DNA from: JBEBBU01 sp041158225
GTDB taxonomy: Bacteria > Pseudomonadota > Gammaproteobacteria > Methylococcales > Methylococcaceae
Reading direction: 5' to 3'
Length of the DNA: 22,011 bases
Assembly: GCA_041158225.1 (NCBI GenBank)
Contig: JBEBBU010000090.1
Coordinates: 1 to 22,011, forward strand
A program made the translations under genes and the position numbers. The notes beneath the pieces are model-generated. The model had not been told where the DNA came from. It was given only the letters and a program-made list of their open reading frames with translations, and searched no databases. This document shows positions 13,707 to 19,277 of this stretch, one piece after another. Numbering within the stretch: the stretch's first letter is position 1; each line of letters starts with the position of its first letter.

Positions 13707-14687
13707 GACGTCAGCAAGTGGTGTCTTGCAGGGCTGCCCGGCAATTTCGCGCACCAGTCGCGGCACCAGATACCCTGGTAACTGACGCTGCAGTTCTGCA
13801 TGAATGGCCAACGCTGCATCATCATCAACCAGGAAATGCATCCCCCCCCTGACCTGGTCGAGCTGATGCAGATAGTACGGCAGTACCCCCCCCTCATCAA
13901 ACAGGATACGACTCAGACTGGCAAGCACATCAGGATGATCATTGACCCCCTTCAACAGCACCGACTGGTTGAGCAGTTGTACACCCGAGCGCCGCAGACA
14001 CTGCAGCGCCTCCAGCGTAGCAGCGTCAATTTCCTGAGGGTGATTGGCATGCAGCACCCATGTGAGGGGAACTCGCAACGATGCCAGGAGACTGAGCAGT
14101 TCTGGCGTGATCCGTTCTGGCAATATCATGGGGAAACGGCTGTGGATGCGCAGACGCCGGATCTGCGGGCGCCTGTCAAGGGCCTGTAGAAGCTCGGATA
14201 GCCGCTGATCTGAAAGCGTCAGGGGATCTCCACCACTAAGTATGACCTCTTCAGTTTCAGGATGCTCATCAAGAAAACGGAGGTTACCTGCCATGGCCGA
14301 ACGGGAAAACTGGTGTTCTGCATAGGCAAAATTGCGCCTGAAGCAATAGCGGCAATGAATGGCACAACTACCCGTAGCAAGGACAAGCACCCTGCCCTGA
14401 TACTTGTGCAAAATGCCGCCGCCGCGCACCGCCAGAAGATCGCCCACAGGATCTTCAGTAGCATAGCGCTGGATACCGGCATCATGCTCGTCCCGCAACG
14501 GCAATACCTGTCTGAGCAATGGGTCTGAAGCATCTCCCCTTGTCATGCGATCAGCATAACAGCGCGTCACACGGAAGGGAAAAAGAGACTCAGCAACACG
14601 ACTTCCAAGTTGAGGATCAAGATCCAGATGGGCCAGCAGCGCCTCTGGCGAAGTAAAACTGTCTGACAATGCCTGCTGCCAGTTCAT
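13692..14687 (-). CDS. epmB: EF-P (R)-beta-lysylation protein EpmB, lysine 2,3-aminomutase
   Basis: 331 residues, against 342 in E. coli EpmB (YjeK). This radical SAM, PLP-dependent enzyme converts (S)-alpha-lysine to (R)-beta-lysine, which EpmA attaches to EF-P. The radical SAM cysteines are C108, C112 and C115 in GSCAIHCRYCFRR. EVILSGGDPLTLSD follows for SAM binding, and the PLP lysine is probably K321 in GQPCKTPL. The N-terminal WQQALSDSFTSPEALLAHLDL is also EpmB-like, and the protein is shorter than catabolic lysine 2,3-aminomutases. The ATG at 14687 has AGGA on the minus strand (plus-strand 14697-14700). It is divergent from efp across 88 bases, the same neighbour as in E. coli. Confidence 0.96.
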   Translation of the reverse strand: MNWQQALSDSFTSPEALLAHLDLDPQLGSRVAESLFPFRVTRCYADRMTRGDASDPLLRQVLPLRDEHDAGIQRYATEDPVGDLLAVRGGGILHKYQGRVLVLATGSCAIHCRYCFRRNFAYAEHQFSRSAMAGNLRFLDEHPETEEVILSGGDPLTLSDQRLSELLQALDRRPQIRRLRIHSRFPMILPERITPELLSLLASLRVPLTWVLHANHPQEIDAATLEALQCLRRSGVQLLNQSVLLKGVNDHPDVLASLSRILFDEGGVLPYYLHQLDQVRGGMHFLVDDDAALAIHAELQRQLPGYLVPRLVREIAGQPCKTPLADVSTFG

Positions 14688-14710
14688 TGAATATCATCCT
14701 GATAACGGCT

Positions 14711-14739
14711 TTCGCTCAAGGCGAACGGTAACCTATAAT
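14711..14739 (+). promoter_or_regulatory. Sigma-70 promoter of efp
   Basis: A perfect TATAAT at 14734-14739 is preceded at 17 bases by TTCGCT (14711-14716, 3 of 6). The start would be near 14746, leaving a leader of about 30 bases. The strong -10 fits an abundant protein. Confidence 0.65.
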
Positions 14740-14775
14740 ACCCCATTGACCTATTTTCACCCGCAAGAGGACAGA

Positions 14776-15342
14776 ATGGCATTTTTCAGCACCAACGAAT
14801 TCAAATCAGGCCTGAAGGTCATGCTGGATGGAGATCCCTGCTCCATCATGGAAAACGAGTTCGTCAAGCCCGGCAAAGGTCAGGCTTTCAATCGTGTCAA
14901 ACTGCGCAACCTGAAAACGGGACGTGTCGTGGAACGCACCTTCAAATCCGGCGAAAGCCTTGAAGGTGCTGATGTTGTCGATATGGAAATGCAGTTCCTT
15001 TATTCTGACGGCGAACTCTGGCATTTCATGGTGCCCGAATCTTTTGAGCAGTATGCGGCAGAGCCTGCAGCCATTGCCGATGCCAAAAAATGGCTCAAAG
15101 AGCAGGATACCTGCATCCTGACGCTTTACAACAATAGCCCCATTGCTGTCCAGCCGCCCAATTTCGTTGAACTGACCATCACGGAAACCGATCCTGGCGT
15201 ACGCGGCGACACTTCTGGTGGTGGCGGCAAACCTGCCACTCTGGAGACAGGGGCCGTGGTAAGGGTTCCACTTTTCATCCAGACCGGCGAAGTCATCAAG
15301 GTTGACACCCGTAACGGTGAATACGTATCACGCGTCAAGTAA
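14776..15342 (+). CDS. efp: Elongation factor P
   Basis: 188 residues, identical in length to E. coli EF-P. EF-P enters the ribosomal E site and helps form peptide bonds at proline stretches. The modified lysine is K34 in EFVKPGKGQAF; K34 together with epmA and epmB nearby means the beta-lysyl type of modification. Three beta-barrel domains are covered end to end, including VVDMEMQFLYSDGELWHFM, PPNFVELTITETDPGVRGDT and the C-terminal GEVIKVDTRNGEYVSRVK. The ATG at 14776 follows AAGAGGA (14765-14771). An upstream ATG at 14746 coincides with the predicted transcription start and adds residues absent from the family. The gap to the proposed epmA start is 41 bases and holds a strong hairpin. Confidence 0.98.
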   Translation: MAFFSTNEFKSGLKVMLDGDPCSIMENEFVKPGKGQAFNRVKLRNLKTGRVVERTFKSGESLEGADVVDMEMQFLYSDGELWHFMVPESFEQYAAEPAAIADAKKWLKEQDTCILTLYNNSPIAVQPPNFVELTITETDPGVRGDTSGGGGKPATLETGAVVRVPLFIQTGEVIKVDTRNGEYVSRVK

Positions 15343-15344
15343 GC

Positions 15345-15369
15345 CAGTCCGCCAGCAACTGGCGGGCTG
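15345..15369 (+). other. Strong 11-bp hairpin directly after the efp stop codon
   Basis: CAGTCCGCCAG (15345-15355), loop CAA and CTGGCGGGCTG (15359-15369) pair over 11 positions with one G-U. It starts 2 bases after the efp stop. No T-run follows, so it is not a normal intrinsic terminator. It may protect the efp mRNA 3' end, lower epmA expression or be a processing site. Confidence 0.75.
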
Positions 15370-15383
15370 AATGCGATATCACC

Positions 15384-16361
15384 ATGCTCCGCCAGCGCGC
15401 CCAGGCGCTGGCAGGCATCCGTGACTTCTTTCACCAGCGCGGGGTACTTGAAGTTGAAACCCCGTTACTCTCCCGATATTCGGTCACTGATCCCTATCTG
15501 GATGTTTTTTCTGCCACATGGTTACCAGGCAGACCCGGCAGCGCGAAACAGCTTTACCTGCAGACATCGCCAGAATTCGCCATGAAACGGCTGCTCGCCA
15601 GCGGCTCAGGCCCCATCTTCCAGATCTGCAAGGCCTTCCGCAATGAGGAAAAAGGCGCCATCCATAACCCGGAGTTCAGCCTTCTGGAGTGGTATCGCCC
15701 GGCATTGACCCTGGATGACATCGTCCATGAAACCCTGGAACTCATCCTGCATCTCTGGGTGCTGCTAAACCCGGCGACTTCCGGCAAGCCCCCTCCTGCA
15801 TCAGACAACATACGATGGACATCCTATATGGAAGCATTCCTGCAACACACAGGCCTGCACCCGCTGGATGCATCACTGGATGACATGATGGCTCTGGCTG
15901 CAGGAACAGGCCTTGTCGATGCCCCCTATCTGTGCGGCCAGGAAAGAGCACTGTGGCTCGAACTGCTGTTCAGCCAGCGTGTTCAGCCAGCAATGAAATC
16001 AAAAGCACTTCAGGTCATCTACGATTTCCCGGCCATACTGCCATCGCTGGCAAAACCCTGCCCCCAGGATCCACGCTGGGTCAGAAGAGCTGAAATCTAT
16101 GCCTATGGCACAGAGCTGGCCAATGGATTTGACGAACTCACCGATGCCAGCCTTCAGGCGGAACGCTTCAGCCGTGATCAGGCTTATCGTCAGCGGCACG
16201 ACCTGCCGCCGGCGGCAGCCGATGATCGCCTCATAGCAGCACTGGATGCAGGTATACCCCAGTGCGCCGGCATGGCAATGGGTCTGGATCGACTGCTGAT
16301 GCTGCTTTCAGGCTGCAGACGTATCGAGCAGACACTGAGTTTTTCTATCGATCGCGCCTGA
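15384..16361 (+). CDS. epmA: EF-P--lysine ligase EpmA (PoxA/GenX, LysRS-like)
   Basis: 325 residues from the ATG at 15384. EpmA is a truncated class II lysyl-tRNA synthetase lacking the anticodon domain; it activates (R)-beta-lysine and joins it to K34 of EF-P. Class II motifs seen: VLEVETPLLS (motif 1 region), FRNEEKGAIHNPEFSLLEWY (motif 2) and GMAMGLDRLLML (motif 3). ELANGFDELTDA is also present and is typical of EpmA and LysRS. The reading frame has a family-like stretch, SNWRAECDITMLRQRA, that begins upstream of this ATG. In it the Trp sits at the same distance from Arg-Ala as in E. coli EpmA. The true start may therefore be earlier, but no ATG, GTG or TTG is available there, and the ATG at 15384 has no Shine-Dalgarno. 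It ends 5 bases from convergent lpxH. Confidence 0.95.
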   Translation: MLRQRAQALAGIRDFFHQRGVLEVETPLLSRYSVTDPYLDVFSATWLPGRPGSAKQLYLQTSPEFAMKRLLASGSGPIFQICKAFRNEEKGAIHNPEFSLLEWYRPALTLDDIVHETLELILHLWVLLNPATSGKPPPASDNIRWTSYMEAFLQHTGLHPLDASLDDMMALAAGTGLVDAPYLCGQERALWLELLFSQRVQPAMKSKALQVIYDFPAILPSLAKPCPQDPRWVRRAEIYAYGTELANGFDELTDASLQAERFSRDQAYRQRHDLPPAAADDRLIAALDAGIPQCAGMAMGLDRLLMLLSGCRRIEQTLSFSIDRA

Positions 16362-16366
16362 CATTG

Positions 16367-17098
16367 CTACCATGTCACGGCAACCCTGCGGAATCCCGCA
16401 TGATCCAGCAACAGATACTCTCCCTCATCTTTCCATTCTGCAAGCACCCAACGTTCGCCCTGAATGCCATGACCAAGATCCACCTTATGACAGTCAGGTC
16501 TATGCGTGTGGCCGTGCACCAGAGTACAGGCCTGATATGAACGCATCACTTCTTCCACTTTCAGCAGGTTCACGTCCATAATCTCACCGGTTTTGCGGGA
16601 CTTGCTGAAAAAACTGCGCAGCCGGTACCATCTTGCGTACAAGCGTCGCGCCCATAGTGGCTTGGCCAGTGCATTGCGCTGCCATTCGGTACTTCTCAGC
16701 AGTTTACGTACCGACTGATACTGAACATCATCGGTACACAGCAGATCGCCATGTGTCAGCAAAACATGACGACCAGCCGCCTGAACAAGCGCATAATCGT
16801 CCAGCAGAACAGCCCCGGCCTTCAGGAGAAAATACTCCCCCAGAAGAAAATCCCTGTTACCCTGCTGGAAACAGATGGCCACGCCACGCAGCGCCAGCCT
16901 GCCCAGCGCATTCCTGACATCCAGAGCCATACCGGCCTCATCGTCATCGCCAATGTAACTGTCAAAAAGATCACCGAGAATATAAAGCGTCTCGATCTCA
17001 CTGCCGAGAGACTCAAGAAAATGCACAAATCCCTGCACCCGTTGCGGAACGCCTGAACCGAGGTGCAAGTCAGATATGAACAGACAGGTAGAAGCCAT
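16367..17098 (-). CDS. lpxH: UDP-2,3-diacylglucosamine pyrophosphatase LpxH
   Basis: 243 residues, against 240 in E. coli. LpxH cleaves UDP-2,3-diacylglucosamine to lipid X and UMP, the fourth step of lipid A synthesis, as a peripheral inner-membrane Mn-dependent calcineurin-like phosphoesterase. Metal-site motifs in order: SDLHLG (D10, H12), GDLFDSYIGDDD (D43), QGNRDFLLG (N81, R82), THGD (H116) and HGHTHRP (H195, H197). TDDVQYQSVRKLLRSTEWQR and IMDVN are the insertion and cap parts specific to LpxH. The presence of LpxH, not LpxI, fits a gamma- or betaproteobacterium with an outer membrane. It is divergent from rimP and converges with epmA at a 5-base gap. Confidence 0.96.
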   Translation of the reverse strand: MASTCLFISDLHLGSGVPQRVQGFVHFLESLGSEIETLYILGDLFDSYIGDDDEAGMALDVRNALGRLALRGVAICFQQGNRDFLLGEYFLLKAGAVLLDDYALVQAAGRHVLLTHGDLLCTDDVQYQSVRKLLRSTEWQRNALAKPLWARRLYARWYRLRSFFSKSRKTGEIMDVNLLKVEEVMRSYQACTLVHGHTHRPDCHKVDLGHGIQGERWVLAEWKDEGEYLLLDHAGFRRVAVTW

Positions 17099-17135
17099 GA
17101 AACTGCGCCTGCAGAAACCGATAAGACAAGGCAGT

Positions 17136-17163
17136 TTAACTTAAACGGTCTTGATGTTATAAT
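17136..17163 (+). promoter_or_regulatory. Extended -10 promoter of rimP-nusA-infB
   Basis: TATAAT at 17158-17163 is perfect and carries an extended TGT just upstream (17155-17157). TTAACT at 17136-17141 (4 of 6) is 16 bases away. Transcription would start near 17170, about 100 bases before rimP. Confidence 0.75.
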
Positions 17164-17169
17164 GCAATT

Positions 17170-17250
17170 TGATCAGGCGTGCTTTACCTGTAGCGCCTTT
17201 GTCTACGGTCAGTTCATTTTTACCACATGGGCCTTGAGCCCTTTTTTTTA
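17170..17250 (+). ncRNA. rimP leader: structured 5' UTR ending in an intrinsic terminator
   Basis: The untranslated leader between the promoter and rimP contains two crossing helices, 17175-17179 with 17194-17198 and 17187-17193 with 17203-17208. They are followed by a terminator hairpin. A putative attenuator of this kind, the 'rimP leader', has been described for gammaproteobacteria by computational terminator screening (recalled from memory). Premature termination here would set the level of RimP, NusA and IF2; NusA itself acts on terminators, so autoregulation is plausible. Confidence 0.55.
17229..17249 (+). terminator. Intrinsic terminator / attenuator in the rimP leader
   Basis: GGGC (17229-17232), loop CTTGA and GCCC (17238-17241) are followed at once by eight T residues (17242-17249). 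The stem is short but all G-C. It lies inside the operon leader, before the first gene, so it must act as an attenuator and not as the end of a gene. Confidence 0.7.
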
Positions 17251-17269
17251 TGGTTGCAGAAAGATACGC

Positions 17270-17716
17270 ATGAGAATGCCCGAACAACTGGCAAAGCTGA
17301 TTGAGCCCGCAGTGACTGGTCTGGGCTATGAACTGGTGGATCTCGAGTTCGAGAGTCAGGGACGCATACTGCGCCTTTATATTGACCATGCAGATGGGAT
17401 CACTATTGATGACTGCTCAAAGGTCAGCTATCAGGTCAGCGGGATACTTGAAGTTGAAGATCCTATTTCAGGACAGTACCAGCTGGAGGTGTCCTCACCC
17501 GGCATGGATCGTCCGCTGGTCAAACCCGAGCACTTCCAGCGTTTTACCGGCCAGATGGCGCGCATCCAGATCTTGCGGCCAATAGGCAACCAGAAGCGCT
17601 TCAAGGGCAGGATCACAGCGGCCAGTGACGAAAGCGTCACTCTGGAAACGGAAACCGGCAGCGTTGAACTGACCTATGGCGCGATCGAGAAAGCACGTCT
17701 CGTACCCGAATTTTGA
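17270..17716 (+). CDS. rimP: Ribosome maturation factor RimP
   Basis: 148 residues from the ATG at 17270, against 150 in E. coli; a second ATG at 17276 would give 146. RimP assists late 30S subunit assembly. Seen in the sequence: PEQLAKLIEPAVTGLGYELV and DLEFESQGRILRLYIDHADG (N-terminal alpha/beta domain), SYQVSGILEVEDPISGQYQL, the highly conserved EVSSPGMDRPL, and a C-terminal SH3-like barrel ending AIEKARLVPEF. The frame stays open back to 17063 through the promoter and leader, but that part cannot be translated from the predicted start near 17170. The RBS is weak (AGAAAGA). It is the first gene of rimP-nusA-infB, 29 bases before nusA. Confidence 0.95.
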   Translation: MRMPEQLAKLIEPAVTGLGYELVDLEFESQGRILRLYIDHADGITIDDCSKVSYQVSGILEVEDPISGQYQLEVSSPGMDRPLVKPEHFQRFTGQMARIQILRPIGNQKRFKGRITAASDESVTLETETGSVELTYGAIEKARLVPEF

Positions 17717-17745
17717 TCATATCAGGATCACAGGATCTATAACCC

Positions 17746-19248
17746 ATGGCAAACAAAGAAATACTGCTTGTCGTTGACGTTGTTTCCAACGAAAAGGACA
17801 TAGAAAAGGAAGTTATCTTCAGCGCCATAGAAGACGCCCTGCGTACTGCGACAGTCAAACGCCATGACAATGGCATTGACGCGCGTGTAGCCGTGGATCG
17901 CAAGACAGGTGATTATGAAACCTTCCGCCGCTGGCTGGTGGTGGCTGATGACGACTTTGGCACAAGCTCCGAGATGGAAGGCAAAGAAATATCGCTGGAA
18001 GATGCCCGGCAGAAAACACCCTCCATTCAGCCCGGTGATTATGTCGAAGAGCGTATAGACTCTATTGATTTTGGAAGAATTGCGGCACAGGCAGCCCGTC
18101 AGGTCATTGTACAGAGGGTTCGCGAAGCTGAACGGCGCAAGGTGGCGGATGCTTACAGGGATCGCATTGGCGAACTGGTCACAGGCATCATCAAGCGCAT
18201 AGAACGCGGCAATGTGTTCCTCGATCTTGGTGGTAACGTCGAAGCGATTATCCCCAGAGAAGAAATGATACCCAAGGAACCCGTCAGGTCAGGTGACCGC
18301 CTGCGTGGCTACCTGAAAGAAGTTCGTCCTGATGCCAGAGGGCCGCAGTTGCTGGTCAGCAGAACAGCGCCTGAACTGCTGGTTGCCCTTTTCAGGCTGG
18401 AAGTGCCTGAAGTGGGCGAGCGCGTGATTGAAATCATGGGCTCGGCCCGTGATCCAGGTGTCAGAGCCAAGATCGCCGTCAAGAGCAATGATCCCAGGCT
18501 TGATACGGTAGGTGCATGTGTAGGCATGCGCGGCTCGCGCGTGCAGGCAGTATCCAATGAACTGGCCGGCGAACGTGTTGACATTATCCTCTGGAATGAT
18601 AACGAAGCACAGTTCGTGGTTAACGCCATGTCACCAGCCGAAATCGTGTCCATCGTGGTTGACGAAGACAGACACAGCATGGATATAGCCGTCGCTGATG
18701 AAAACCTGTCCCAGGCTATCGGACGTGGTGGACAGAATGTCAGACTGGCCTCCGAGCTTACCGGCTGGACACTGAATGTCATGAGCGCAACGCAGGCCGA
18801 TGCAAAAAATCAGGAAGAGGAACAGAAACTTCTCAACACCTTTGTCCGCCAGCTGGATGTTGACGAGGAAGTCGCCAGCATTCTGATCAGGGAGGGTTTT
18901 TCCAGTGTGGAAGAACTGGCTTATGTTCCCAGTAAGGAACTTCTGGAAATTGAAGAATTTGATGAAGACATCGTGGAGCAGTTGCGCAACAAGGCCAGAA
19001 ATGCACTGCTGATACGCGCCATCGCGTCAGAAGAGCAGCTGGAAGAAAAAGTGCCTGGCGATGACCTGCTCAACATGGATGGAATGGATCGCGACCTCGC
19101 ATACCGGCTAGCCGCTCAGGGAATAAGCAGCATGGAAGATCTTGCTGAACTCTCTGTCGATGAACTGGTGGCCTATGATGGCGTGGATGAACCCAGAGCA
19201 GCGCAACTGATCATGCAGGCGCGCACACCCTGGTTTGCAGAAAACTGA
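17746..19248 (+). CDS. nusA: Transcription termination/antitermination factor NusA
   Basis: 500 residues, against 495 in E. coli. NusA binds RNA polymerase near the RNA exit channel and modulates pausing, intrinsic termination and rRNA antitermination. Domains: the polymerase-binding N-terminal domain (1 to about 135), with the start MANKEILLVVDVVSNEK; an S1 domain about 140-195 with GIIKRIERGNVFLDLGG; KH1 with VRAKIAVKSNDPRLDTVGAC; KH2 with LSQAIGRGGQNVRLASELTG (the GxxG loop); and two C-terminal acidic repeats, about 370-430 and 445-495. These acidic repeats are typical of gammaproteobacterial NusA and bind the alpha-CTD. AGGAT lies before the start. It is the middle gene of the operon. Confidence 0.98.
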   Translation: MANKEILLVVDVVSNEKDIEKEVIFSAIEDALRTATVKRHDNGIDARVAVDRKTGDYETFRRWLVVADDDFGTSSEMEGKEISLEDARQKTPSIQPGDYVEERIDSIDFGRIAAQAARQVIVQRVREAERRKVADAYRDRIGELVTGIIKRIERGNVFLDLGGNVEAIIPREEMIPKEPVRSGDRLRGYLKEVRPDARGPQLLVSRTAPELLVALFRLEVPEVGERVIEIMGSARDPGVRAKIAVKSNDPRLDTVGACVGMRGSRVQAVSNELAGERVDIILWNDNEAQFVVNAMSPAEIVSIVVDEDRHSMDIAVADENLSQAIGRGGQNVRLASELTGWTLNVMSATQADAKNQEEEQKLLNTFVRQLDVDEEVASILIREGFSSVEELAYVPSKELLEIEEFDEDIVEQLRNKARNALLIRAIASEEQLEEKVPGDDLLNMDGMDRDLAYRLAAQGISSMEDLAELSVDELVAYDGVDEPRAAQLIMQARTPWFAEN

Positions 19249-19277
19249 GATATTGCCGGGCGACCCGAGACTGAAAT

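Noticed and set aside
17063..17269. Longer RimP starting at 17063
   Set aside because: This stretch contains the promoter (17136-17163) and the terminator T-run, and RimP family similarity starts only after 17270.
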